NCBI GenBank assembly: GCA_027493445.1
Contig: JAOSKU010000001.1
Coordinates: 3,368,822 to 3,432,821, forward strand
DNA length: 64,000 bases
Source: Thermoleophilia bacterium
Lineage (GTDB): Bacteria > Actinomycetota > Thermoleophilia > RBG-16-64-13
Reading direction: 5' to 3'
Notes under the pieces: model-generated
What the model was told of the DNA's origin: nothing
What the model saw: only the letters and a program-made list of their open reading frames with translations
Databases searched by the model: none
Part shown: positions 8,464 through 16,115 of the stretch, piece after piece
Layout: every line of letters starts with the position of its first letter
How positions within the stretch are numbered: the first letter of the stretch is position 1
Translations under genes and position numbers: made by a program

Positions 8464-9315
8464 TCAGAGGAGGCGGTCGGCGACCATCCCAGCCAGGACG
8501 ATCGCCAGGTAGAAGCCGGTCAGCTTGTGAAGGATGAAAGCCTGGCGCGGGTCGGCCGATTGCAGGACCCGCACGAGCTGCACGACCAGCGCGACTGCGG
8601 CCGCTGTGGCCAGCGCCAGGTAGAGAGAGCCCAGGAGTCCGGCGACCACCGGTAGTAGCGAAACGCCCACGACCGCGAGCACGTAGGTCAGGATCTCCAG
8701 GCGGGTGGGGCCCTCGCCGCGGGTGGCGGGCATGGTGGGGATGCCGGCCCGGGAGAACTCGTGCGCCCTGGCCAGGGTGAGCGACCAGAAGTGCGGAGGC
8801 GACCACAGGAAGATCAGTGCGCAGAGATACGCGGTCGCCATGGTCCAGGGACGGCTCGTGGCGGCCCAGCCGATGAGGGGCGGGAAGACACCGGCCAGCC
8901 CCCCGGGGATGGCGCTCTGGGGGCTGTGTGGCTTGAGCAGCAGGGTGTACACCACCACGTAGTAAAAGGCCCCGGCCGCCCCCAGGAGAGCGCTCAGGGG
9001 GTTGACCAGGAAGCCCAGCTCGACTACGCCGAGAGCGCAGAGACCCAGCCCGAAGCTCCGCACCGCACCGGGCGCGAGTCTGCCCGCCGGGAGGGGTCTC
9101 GCGGCCGTGCGGGGCATGAGGCGGTCGATGTCTCGCTCCAGGTACTCATTGAGGGCGGCCGCCCCACCCACCGTCAGGGCGACTCCCAGCAGCGTGGCCG
9201 TTGTCAGTGGGAGCGGCGGCCATCCTCCGGCGAGCACCATCCCCACACCACTGGTGGCCAGGAACAGCAGGACAACTCGGGGTTTGGTGGTGGCGAGGTA
9301 GTCGGCGGCCTTCAT
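8464..9315 (-). CDS. ctaB: Protoheme IX farnesyltransferase (heme O synthase)
   Basis: An integral membrane prenyltransferase that transfers a farnesyl group to protoheme to make heme O for heme-copper oxidases. The 283-aa length is normal. The Asp-rich prenyl-diphosphate motif NEYLERDIDRLMPRT (starting at Asn56) and PLPAGR follow it, and the second conserved region SAIPGGLAGVFPPLIGW ... LIFLWSPPHFWSL is present. There are about seven to nine hydrophobic segments. It supports aerobic or microaerobic respiration in this organism. Oxidase subunit genes are not adjacent, although an oxidase-like membrane protein lies at 10.6-11.8 kb. The start ATG at 9313-9315 begins MKAADYLATTKPRVV, typical of the family. 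Confidence 0.93.
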   Translation of the reverse strand: MKAADYLATTKPRVVLLFLATSGVGMVLAGGWPPLPLTTATLLGVALTVGGAAALNEYLERDIDRLMPRTAARPLPAGRLAPGAVRSFGLGLCALGVVELGFLVNPLSALLGAAGAFYYVVVYTLLLKPHSPQSAIPGGLAGVFPPLIGWAATSRPWTMATAYLCALIFLWSPPHFWSLTLARAHEFSRAGIPTMPATRGEGPTRLEILTYVLAVVGVSLLPVVAGLLGSLYLALATAAAVALVVQLVRVLQSADPRQAFILHKLTGFYLAIVLAGMVADRLL

Positions 9316-9428
9316 GGCCCTGTCATGGTAGCAGGGGGCCCGGGGGAGACGGTGCGGTCGGATCTGTCAAGGCTCGAGCCTTCCCCGCCGATACAACGAG
9401 CACGTCTGTCGTAAAGAGGGGAGGGTCG

Positions 9429-9980
9429 ATGCTCGAAGAGAAGAAAAGGGCGGCCAACATTGGCATTGGTGGAGGGATACTGCTCGAGGTGGTGGCCGTG
9501 GGCGGTCTCACGCTCACGAACAGCCTCGCCGCTGCCCTGCTTGCCTTGCTGCTGATCCTGGTCAGCGCCGTCCTGTTCGCCTGGGGGTGCTGGTCGTACG
9601 CTCAGGGCAAGGGCTACCCCGGTGCTCTCGGTCTCATCGGCCTCACGGGCCTGATCGGCCTGATCGTACTGGTGGTGCTGCCCGACAAGCTCAAGAATGG
9701 CACGCTCGTGACCGGCGGCTCCGCGGCTGCGTACCATTCTCCCTACCAGCCTTCCCAGGATGCCGGCTGGCAACAGGATGCCGGCTGGCAGCAGGATCAG
9801 GGCTGGCAAGCCGACCCGGCCGACGCGGGCTGGCAGCAGACTCCGGTGGGCGCGGGCCCGTACGCGTCGGAGCTGCCACCCTCGACGCACCCGGAGTCCG
9901 CTGACACAGCCTGGCAAGCGCCGTCGCATCAAGCGAGCTGGCCTCCGAAGGACCACTGGTCGCTGCGTCACTCGGCTTGA
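9429..9980 (+). CDS. Small membrane protein with Trp/Gln-rich DAGWQQ repeats
   Basis: A predicted membrane protein of about 183 aa and unknown function. Two adjacent hydrophobic segments (about residues 11-58) are followed by GKGYPGALGLIGLTGLIGLIVLVVLPD, a third hydrophobic stretch. The C-terminal third is hydrophilic, Pro/Gln/Trp-rich and repetitive: DAGWQQ occurs three times, with variants QGWQAD. An upstream in-frame start exists at 9201, but ATG 9429 follows GAGGGGAGGGTCG and gives a normal N-terminus. It resembles actinobacterial proteins in which a low-complexity Trp/Gln tail is attached to a short membrane domain. No role can be assigned. Confidence 0.6.
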   Translation: MLEEKKRAANIGIGGGILLEVVAVGGLTLTNSLAAALLALLLILVSAVLFAWGCWSYAQGKGYPGALGLIGLTGLIGLIVLVVLPDKLKNGTLVTGGSAAAYHSPYQPSQDAGWQQDAGWQQDQGWQADPADAGWQQTPVGAGPYASELPPSTHPESADTAWQAPSHQASWPPKDHWSLRHSA

Positions 9981-10011
9981 GCGACGACGAGGCCAGTCTC
10001 CTGGCGGCGAA

Positions 10012-10056
10012 GCGTCATTCTGAGACGAGCTTCTGGAGCTCGTTTCAGAATGACGC
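10012..10056. repeat. Near-perfect hairpin, member of a dispersed repeat family
   Basis: Two 20-base arms (10012-10031 and 10037-10056) pair with a single G:T mismatch and a five-base loop. The arm sequence AGCTCGTTTCAGAATGACGC is close to sequence inside the repeat at 14.85-15.17 kb (AGCTCGTTTCGCAATGACGC at 14909-14928). It lies between convergent genes and may also act as a transcription terminator. Confidence 0.7.
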
Positions 10057-10097
10057 CCCGGCCGCCAGACCGCCCTGGACGGCACGATGCGGCCTCC

Positions 10098-10529
10098 TCA
10101 GTTGCGTCCGAGCTCCTGGGCAAGGGCTTCCCGCTCCGAGGGCGACAGCCTGGCCGCCGGGTGTGTGATGGTGTAGAACCAGGGAGGCATCTCGCCCTCG
10201 CGAACCACCTCCGCCGGGTCGTCCTCCGACTGATTGCCGCTCTGCCACTCCGAGAAGTTCAAGGTCTCGCGCCCCCGGTCCACGTCATTCTGAACCAGCC
10301 AGGATACCGGGGCGATCAACGAGTACCACGGCCAGACCGTTTCGTTGCTGTGGCAGTCATAGCAGGCCGTCACTGCGATCTGCCTGGTCTGGGGAGAGCG
10401 CCACGCGGGCTCGCGCATCAGGGGCGGATTGGTGTGGCTCCTGCCGTAGGGCACGATCTGGATGGCCAGGGCCAGCACCAGGAGACCGGCGAGCACCGGC
10501 ACGATCAGCTTCCGCATCAGTTTCCACAT
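10098..10529 (-). CDS. Membrane-anchored heme-binding domain protein (CxxCH)
   Basis: A protein of about 143 aa with one N-terminal transmembrane anchor (KLIVPVLAGLLVLALAIQIV) and an extracytoplasmic domain bearing one c-type heme motif CYDCH in TACYDCHSNETVWPWYS. The pattern WPWYSLIAPVSWLVQNDVDRGRETLNFSEW is that of the small haem-binding domain family found next to respiratory genes. The start at 10529 has a GGAGGG ribosome site upstream; a longer frame to 10568 lacks one. It is the last gene of the minus-strand operon starting near 13.13 kb, 28 bp after the oxidase-like gene. It is probably an electron-transfer or cytochrome maturation accessory. Heme attachment is inferred from the motif. 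Confidence 0.8.
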   Translation of the reverse strand: MWKLMRKLIVPVLAGLLVLALAIQIVPYGRSHTNPPLMREPAWRSPQTRQIAVTACYDCHSNETVWPWYSLIAPVSWLVQNDVDRGRETLNFSEWQSGNQSEDDPAEVVREGEMPPWFYTITHPAARLSPSEREALAQELGRN

Positions 10530-10557
10530 GCAGCCCTCCCGAGCATGGTGGCCCTGG

Positions 10558-11825
10558 TCAGCGCACAAGGATCAGGGCCATGTTCACGAGATACAGCGCC
10601 ACCCCCCCGGCCAGTGCGAGGCTGCCGGCCAACGCCACCGCCGAGGAGCCGGCGACCATGGCTGCGGCCACCAGGAGCACGCCTGCCACGTAGACCCCCA
10701 TCCCATCTTGCCCAACCCGGGTTCGTACAGCGATTCCAGCTTGGGTACCGGCGCCTTGCCCACCAGGTCGGCGTACTTGTGCAGCCAGGCCAGAAAGGTG
10801 TTGATCTTGTACATGTGTCCCAAGATCATCATGCCGATCCAGCCAAACACGCCCAGCCAGAGGGCCACCCGCCACGTCCAGGCATCGGCTCCGTCGGCCC
10901 GCAGGGCTCCGGTGAGGGCGATCGCCACCGCCACCACCCACAGCACTACGGCCGAGAGAACGAAGGGATAGATAATGTCGGGGAGACGCCGCCGCCGGCG
11001 CCGGTAGAGGTTCCAGGCCTGCCACGCGAAGAGCGCGCTTCCCAGGAGCACGAGCGCCAGCGCGATGGCCACCAGGGGCCGTGTTCCGCCGGTGAAGGTC
11101 ATGCCGCCGATCAGCAGCAACCCGGCGCCGGTCACCGAGAGCTGCGTCCAGGCCACCCGCTGGTTGATGAGGTCCTCGGCCAGGGTGAACATGCCCATGA
11201 GCTTGTAGCCCACGCCGTAGGTCATGGTCGTGAAGAAGCCGGCCAGGCCCAGGGCTGCGTGGGCCCCGATGCTCGGGATATGGCCGGGGCCCAGGAAGCC
11301 GTAGCGACGGTTGAAGACCAGGAGCACGCCCAGGGTGGCGTTGAGCAGGAGGTAGGCGAAGGCGACCACGACGTGGGTAGCCACCAGGCTCTCCACCTCG
11401 CTCGCCACCATGGTGGCCACCATGAGGACCAGGTACAGGGTTATGGCCAGGGCCACGAGGATGCCGCCGGCCATGAGCACGCCCGACTGCGAGGCCCGGA
11501 AACCGTACAGCAGCAGTACCAGGCCGGGCAGCAGGAAATAGAAGACCAGGCCGGCCAGTCTCTCCGAGGCTACCGGCACCTGCAGGGCAACCGGCACCAG
11601 CTGCAGACTGGCGCCCACTACGGTCATGGTGATCCAACCCAGGGTGACCAGATGCACCAGGAACAAAGTCCTGGGCGTGGCGAAGAGGCCCACTAGGGCC
11701 TCCCGCTCGAAGGGCAGCAACGCGGCGAAAACCGCCAGCGCTATGGTGGCGGCGGCGATGTAGCGGTACGGCACGGAGAGAGAGGGCGCCTCCTTGCCGG
11801 AGATGCCCCCGCCGCCCACACTCAT
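10558..11825 (-). CDS. Cytochrome c oxidase subunit I / NnrS-like membrane protein, frameshifted
   Basis: A multi-pass membrane protein of about 420 aa with 11 or 12 hydrophobic segments. Conserved-looking His residues occur in HLVTLGWITMT, GAHAALGLAGFF and LGHMYKINTFLAWLHKYAD, in the style of NorB/CcoN-like oxidase subunit I and NnrS relatives. The usual active-site copper ligands are not evident, so catalysis is doubtful. In the starting frame the C-terminus degenerates after YEPGLGKMG. Restoring one G on the coding strand (C5 run 10696-10700 on +) continues as VYVAGVLLVAAAMVAG and ends at 10558 with VNMALILVR. ATG 11825 overlaps the stop of the DUF2249 gene (ATGA). The role is probably respiratory, perhaps linked to nitrogen oxides, by context only. 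Confidence 0.68.
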
Positions 11826-12826
11826 GCGTCCGCCTTCTGGATCAGGATGTCCTTGCGGTCCGGGGCCAGGTCCCAGATGCGGTAGCGGTGGCCCTGCTGC
11901 TCGAGCTTGGCTGTCAAGTGGGGAGGCATCCGCATGTGGTGCACCAGCAGCAGGTCCCCCGGCAGGAGCGGAGCCAGGCCCTCGAGTACTTTTTGCATGG
12001 GAAGCGGCGGAGTCAGGTCTTCGGGCAGGATGGTCACCACGGCGGCCACCGTCTGGTCGGCCGGCGGCTGGTCGGCGGTGAAGAGGGCCTCCGGATCGGT
12101 GGGGGCGGCTGTGGGCGCGGCTTGGGCGACCGAAGTCGGGCGCTCGGCAGCAGCGGCTGCCGGGGTCACCGCCGGACGTTCGGCACCGTGGGGGTGCGTG
12201 TCGTCCGCTTCGACCTCGGCGTCGACCGCGCGTTCGCGCAGGAAAGTGATGCTCCAGTCTTCGGGCCCCAGCTGCTCGGCATGGTGGACGAAGCCCTTCT
12301 TTGCGAGCACACCCAGCAGGGGTGTGGGCCGGAAGGTGTTCCTGAGGCGCAGTGTCTGGCCCACCGGGATCGCGCGGGCGGCGTCCATGATGGTGAAGAA
12401 GGGATCTTCCCCTCGAACCTGCATGTCGCGGGCGTCGATCTCGGCCGCCACCGGAGCCGAGGCCAACCACTCGGGTTGGGTCGCGGCGGGGTCACCGGAC
12501 GCAGGTGCGGGTGTGCCCGGCCTTTCGCCGGCCGGGGCCTCCGGCTCGTTGCCCACAGCCGCCCGAGCTTGTTCGTCGGTGAGGGAGCGGCCCACGGCCT
12601 CGTTCAGCACCTGAAGCAGCCGCCAGGCCGGTATGTTGGCCACGGCGGCCGCCTGGCTCACGGTGACCATGCGGGCGAAAGTCTTGCGCATCAACGGGTT
12701 CTGCAGGCGCTTGAAGGCATCGCTCTGCGCTACGAACGTATCGACGAGCTCGGGGTGCTCTTTGAGGACGGCCGCCACTTTCTGGTCGGGTCGCACCGGG
12801 ATGGGGGCATGATCGTCGGCGTTCAT
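11822..12826 (-). CDS. DUF1858 + double DUF2249 protein
   Basis: A soluble protein of 334 aa in three parts. Residues about 10-80 (VRPDQKVAAVLKEHPELVDTFV ... AAAVANIPAWRLLQVLN) match the DUF1858 helical domain. Residues about 125-205 (AAEIDARDMQVRGEDPFFTIMDAARAIPVGQTLRLRNTFRPTPL) and about 260-330 (VVTILPEDLTPPLPMQKVLEGLAPLLPGDLLLV) match two DUF2249 domains, TusA-like folds often encoded near NO- or denitrification-related genes. An Ala/Pro-rich linker separates them. It lies 6 bp after the MIP18 gene and overlaps the membrane protein gene by 4 bp, so it is an operon member. A role in iron-sulfur or heme enzyme assembly is an inference. Confidence 0.78.
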   Translation of the reverse strand: MNADDHAPIPVRPDQKVAAVLKEHPELVDTFVAQSDAFKRLQNPLMRKTFARMVTVSQAAAVANIPAWRLLQVLNEAVGRSLTDEQARAAVGNEPEAPAGERPGTPAPASGDPAATQPEWLASAPVAAEIDARDMQVRGEDPFFTIMDAARAIPVGQTLRLRNTFRPTPLLGVLAKKGFVHHAEQLGPEDWSITFLRERAVDAEVEADDTHPHGAERPAVTPAAAAAERPTSVAQAAPTAAPTDPEALFTADQPPADQTVAAVVTILPEDLTPPLPMQKVLEGLAPLLPGDLLLVHHMRMPPHLTAKLEQQGHRYRIWDLAPDRKDILIQKADA

Positions 12827-12832
12827 CGCGGC

Positions 12833-13132
12833 CTACTTCCACCGCAGCTGGGTGCGGGCCGTCTCACTCATGCGCTCGGGTGTCCACGGGGGATCGAAGA
12901 CCACCTCGACGTGTGCGTCCTTCAGGCCTGGCGCCCTCAAGGCACCGCTCCGCACTCCCTCGGCTAGGCTTGTGCCGATGGGGCACCCGATCGAGGTCAG
13001 CGTCATGCGGATGAACGCCTCGCCCTCACGCACGTCGACGTCGTAGACGAGCCCCAGGTCCACGACGTTGACGCCCAGCTCGGGGTCGATGATGTCTTTC
13101 AAGGCATCGAGGACTTCGGTCTTGGTTGCCAT
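12833..13132 (-). CDS. MIP18/DUF59-family iron-sulfur assembly protein (SufT/PaaD-like)
   Basis: A small cytoplasmic protein (99 aa) of the DUF59/MIP18 family. Key pattern: VLDALKDIIDPELGVNVVDLGLVYDV near the N-terminus, TLTSIGCPIGTSL with the conserved reactive Cys, and VEVVFDPPWTPERMSE at the end. Relatives (SufT, PaaD) help load Fe-S clusters on target proteins. ATG 13132 is preferred over the open-frame start at 13147 because it gives the standard MATKTEVLDAL opening. It is the first gene of the four-gene minus-strand operon ending with the heme protein, suggesting that the operon matures a respiratory metalloprotein. Confidence 0.88.
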   Translation of the reverse strand: MATKTEVLDALKDIIDPELGVNVVDLGLVYDVDVREGEAFIRMTLTSIGCPIGTSLAEGVRSGALRAPGLKDAHVEVVFDPPWTPERMSETARTQLRWK

Positions 13133-13298
13133 GGCTCCCTGCCTCACTCGCGGTGTCCTTCACGTGCAGCGATTATCATAGGCCATCGGCTGCTGCGCCC
13201 AATGGTATTCCCTAGCGCTACAGTGGTAAACCTGTTGGCGAATAGTGCGAGCAGACAGGCACGGCCGGTCCGGAGGTACGCACCCTCCCGGCGCATCG

Positions 13299-13327
13299 TT
13301 GACACCTTCGGGCGCGGTTGTTAAGGT
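13299..13327 (+). promoter_or_regulatory. Candidate sigma-70 promoter for the alcohol dehydrogenase
   Basis: TTGACA (13299-13304) is followed after 17 bases by TAAGGT (13322-13327). It lies in the 433-bp gap between the divergent MIP18 and dehydrogenase genes, which otherwise holds no convincing gene; open frames there are short and lack family character. It would leave a 5' leader of about 235 bases. Confidence 0.4.
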
Positions 13328-13565
13328 TCGCCCACCGGCCCCGGCGAGCGTTGGGATGGCGCAGGTCTGGCGGGGCACCCTCGGTCCGACTGGAACCGCA
13401 CGCTTCCTGACTTGTTGACATGTGGCCGGGAGCGAGCTCTTGGGGCCGCCTCGCCTTCCGCTTGACGAAAGCGCCGGGTGTGCGCCGGGGGTGGAGTGAG
13501 CGGCCGCGGAGTCGCAGGGTACGCGGAGTGCGGCCGGGAAAGCGATCCCGAAGGGGGAAGAGCGC

Positions 13566-14675
13566 GTGAAGATCAGAGCTGCGGTCTTGAGAGAGGTGAA
13601 GAAGGGCTACAGCATCGAGGAGCTGGAGCTGGAGCCCCCCAAGGAGGGGGAGGTCCTCGTCAAGTACGCCTACACGGGTTATTGCCACAGCGACCTGAGC
13701 GTGGCCATGGGCCGCATCGAGATTGCCAAGCCGTTGGTGGCCGGGCACGAGTGCGCCGGCGTCATCGAAGCCGTTGGTCCGGGGGTCACCCGGGTCAAGG
13801 TGGGCGATCACGTGGCCAGTACATGGATGATCCCCTGCGGGGACTGCCCCGAGTGCCGTAGCGGCCTCGGCAACGTCTGCACGGGCAACTTCCCGCATTT
13901 CCTAGCGGGCACCATGCTCGACGGCACGACCCGCATCAGGGACGCCAAGGGCAATCCGGTGCTGCACGGCAACTTCGTGTCGGGGTTCTCGGACTATACG
14001 GTCGTTCCCGAGACCGGCGTGGTCCCCATCCGCAAGGACATGCCCCTGGAATGGGCCGCTCTCATGAGCTGCTGCATCCCCACCGGCTGGGGATCGGTGA
14101 CCAATCTGGCCAATGTGCAGCCGGGCGACAAAGTGGCCGTGTGGGGCCTGGGCGGCGTGGGGCAGAACATCCTGCGGGCCGCCAAGATGCGCCAGGCCAA
14201 CCCCCTCATCGCCGTCGATCTCGAAGAGTCCCGCCGGGACGTCGCCATGGAGTTGGGGGCCACCCACTTCATCTGCAGCTCCAAGGACGATCCGGTGCCC
14301 ATCATTCAAGACCTGACGGGCGGCGGGCTGGACATCGCCTTCGAAGCCATCGGCGATCCCGGCGCCATCGTGCAGGCCTGGTGGGCGCTGGCCATGGCCG
14401 GCCGCCTCATGGTCATCGGGGTGATGGCCCAGGACAAGGTGGCCGAGATGCCCTTGACCTTCATGCCTTTGCAGCAGAAGTCCATGATCGGCGGCCTCTA
14501 CGGGTCGATCTCCACCCACGACGACATCCCCAAACTATGCGACCTCGCCATGACCGGGGAGATGAAGCTCGACAAGATCGTGGAGGGCAAGTTCAAGCTG
14601 GAAGAGATCAACGACATCGCGGAGAAGATGGAGAAGCGGCAGCTGAACGGCCGCTGGGTCTGCGAGTGGGACTGA
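13566..14675 (+). CDS. Zinc-dependent alcohol dehydrogenase, NDMA-dependent (mycofactocin-linked) type
   Basis: A 369-aa medium-chain dehydrogenase. Catalytic zinc ligands lie in TGYCHSD and GHEC; the structural-zinc Cys set is CGDCPECRSGLGNVC; the Rossmann motif is GLGGVG, about residue 200. The region LDGTTRIRDAKGNPVLHGNFVSGFSDYTVVPE, and the overall layout, are characteristic of the NDMA-dependent alcohol dehydrogenase group (Rxyl_3153-like), whose bound nicotinamide is thought to be reoxidised by mycofactocin. A mycofactocin locus is present 18 kb downstream, which fits. It is probably monocistronic: a strong hairpin follows at 14692. Substrate unknown. The ATG follows the purine-rich stretch AAGGGGGAAGAGCGCG. 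Confidence 0.82.
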   Translation: MKIRAAVLREVKKGYSIEELELEPPKEGEVLVKYAYTGYCHSDLSVAMGRIEIAKPLVAGHECAGVIEAVGPGVTRVKVGDHVASTWMIPCGDCPECRSGLGNVCTGNFPHFLAGTMLDGTTRIRDAKGNPVLHGNFVSGFSDYTVVPETGVVPIRKDMPLEWAALMSCCIPTGWGSVTNLANVQPGDKVAVWGLGGVGQNILRAAKMRQANPLIAVDLEESRRDVAMELGATHFICSSKDDPVPIIQDLTGGGLDIAFEAIGDPGAIVQAWWALAMAGRLMVIGVMAQDKVAEMPLTFMPLQQKSMIGGLYGSISTHDDIPKLCDLAMTGEMKLDKIVEGKFKLEEINDIAEKMEKRQLNGRWVCEWD

Positions 14676-14691
14676 TCTGACCGAGAAAAGG

Positions 14692-14731
14692 GCGAGGCGG
14701 CGGCGGAGGGTCCCCTCCGCCGCCGCCTCGC
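14692..14731 (+). terminator. Strong GC hairpin terminator after the dehydrogenase
   Basis: Perfect 18-base arms at 14692-14709 and 14714-14731 are separated by a four-base loop, 17 bases after the dehydrogenase stop. No U-run follows, as is common in high-GC actinobacteria. Confidence 0.7.
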
Positions 14732-14847
14732 AGTCGCCCGCGGCCTCCAGTCGCGACACACCTGCGCCCCTTGTCAACAAGCGGCTGGAGTTCGCCTGCC
14801 GACGTATGGGACGTCGCAGAGTGGGGAGGGAAGTTCGTGAGACCCAA

Positions 14848-15173
14848 CAGGCTGCTGAGAAATGACGTTTCGCAGCCGGGGTGCGCTGGGCACGCGCAAG
14901 GCCAGAGCTCGTTTCGCAATGACGCTTCGCGGTCAGGCCGCGATGGGCGCGGGCGAGGCAAGGACGCAGGGAACGGGCGTAGCGGAGCTACGGACGTGAC
15001 CGAGGACACCGCATCGCGCCGGCCAGTGCGGCCGCGGTCGCCAAGGCTTCGTTGCGAAACGAGCTCCCCGGACGCAGGGAGCGCTCGTAGCGGCGCTATG
15101 GGCGCGACGGAGGACGCCGCATGGCGGCGCCCAGTGCTGTCCGGCGGCCGAGGCTTCGTTCTTCAGCAGCCTG
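14848..15173. repeat. MITE-like repeat element with 11-bp terminal inverted repeats
   Basis: The segment is bounded by CAGGCTGCTGA (14848-14858) and its exact reverse complement (15163-15173). Inside are two imperfect tandem units beginning GACGCAGGGA (14963 and 15071), each about 100 bases and ending GGCTTCGTT. A second, diverged copy of this unit is at 29496-29580 and a fragment at 17278-17322. The reading frame stays open across the element by chance, but it encodes no recognisable protein. It ends just 5 bases before the likely start of the malate/lactate-type dehydrogenase gene. Confidence 0.72.
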
Positions 15174-15178
15174 CTAAG

Positions 15179-16114
15179 GTGGCCATCATCGGCGGAGGGG
15201 GCACGGTCGGTTCGTCGGCCGCCTTCCGGCTGGCGGGGCTCGGGGTCGCCTCGGAGATCGTCCTGATCGACGCCCGGGAGAACATGGCCCGGAGCCACGC
15301 CATGGATCTGGAGCAGGCCGCGGCCGAGCTTGGTCCCACCTATGTGCGCGCCGGCACCTGGGAGGACCTGCGGGATTGCGGGGTGGTCGTCCTGTCCGCG
15401 AGCCTGCCCGAGCGCAATGTGGCTTCGCGCGACGAGTACTTGACGGGGAACCTAGGCATCGTCCGGGAGGCGGCCGGGTACCTGGCCGCCCATTGCCCGC
15501 GGGCGGTCGTCATCGTGGCGACGAACCCGGTCGACGTCTTCACGGCCGCTCTTGCGCGGCTCACCGGTATGGACGAGCGCCGCTTCCTGGGCTACTCCTG
15601 GAACGACACGCTGCGCTTCCGCTGGGCGGTCGCACGGACGCTCGGCGAAGCCGTCGCCGACGTCGGTGGTCTCGTCCTCGGCGAGCACGGGGAGATGCAG
15701 GTGCCGCTCTTCGATCGCATCACTGTACGCTCGCGGCCGGTGGAGCTCACGCAGGAGCAGCAGCGCGAGGTCGAGATCTCCACCCGGTCCTGGTTCTCGA
15801 CGTATCAAGGACTCCAGAGCGGCCGCACCTCGGGCTGGACCTCGGCCGTCGGCATCGCGAGGATAGTGGAGGCGGTGACGACGGGCCGCGGCGACCCGCT
15901 TCCCGGCTCGGCCGTGCTCGAGGGCGAGTATGGGGTTTCGGGTGTCAGCCTGGGAGTGCCGGTCCGTCTCGGTCCGGGTGGGGTGGCCGAGATCATCGAG
16001 CTGGAGCTGACCCCGTCTCAGCTGGCGTCGTTCCAGGCTGCCGCTGACAAGGTGCGCAGCCTTCTGGACAGCGTGTTCCGCGGCCACTGGGCCGAGCAAC
16101 GGGAGGTGAGGTAG
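15179..16114 (+). CDS. Malate/lactate dehydrogenase family enzyme
   Basis: An NAD-dependent 2-hydroxyacid dehydrogenase of the LDH/MDH fold, about 311 aa. Glycine motif GGGGTVGSS opens the protein; LIDARENMARSHAMDLEQA follows; the mobile loop LPERNVASRDEYLTGNLGIVREA, the cofactor segment VATNPVDVF and the catalytic His in LGEHGEMQVPLFDRI are present. The usual LDSARFR helix reads NDTLRFR, so substrate preference may be unusual. The open frame reaches back to 14771 through the repeat element, but the family alignment begins at the GTG at 15179-15181, which leaves almost no N-terminal extension. The next gene, a ketopantoate-reductase-like one, starts 2 bases after the stop. Confidence 0.83.
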   Translation: MAIIGGGGTVGSSAAFRLAGLGVASEIVLIDARENMARSHAMDLEQAAAELGPTYVRAGTWEDLRDCGVVVLSASLPERNVASRDEYLTGNLGIVREAAGYLAAHCPRAVVIVATNPVDVFTAALARLTGMDERRFLGYSWNDTLRFRWAVARTLGEAVADVGGLVLGEHGEMQVPLFDRITVRSRPVELTQEQQREVEISTRSWFSTYQGLQSGRTSGWTSAVGIARIVEAVTTGRGDPLPGSAVLEGEYGVSGVSLGVPVRLGPGGVAEIIELELTPSQLASFQAAADKVRSLLDSVFRGHWAEQREVR

Positions 16115-16115
16115 G

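Noticed and set aside
10050..11696. A 548-residue open frame on the plus strand
   Set aside because: It is antisense to the oxidase-like and heme protein genes, has low-complexity His/Gln/Gly-rich composition and no domain; a high-GC shadow frame.
14771..15178. N-terminal extension of the malate/lactate-type dehydrogenase
   Set aside because: The extension is encoded by the dispersed repeat element and has no similarity to the enzyme family; kept as a repeat, not as protein.
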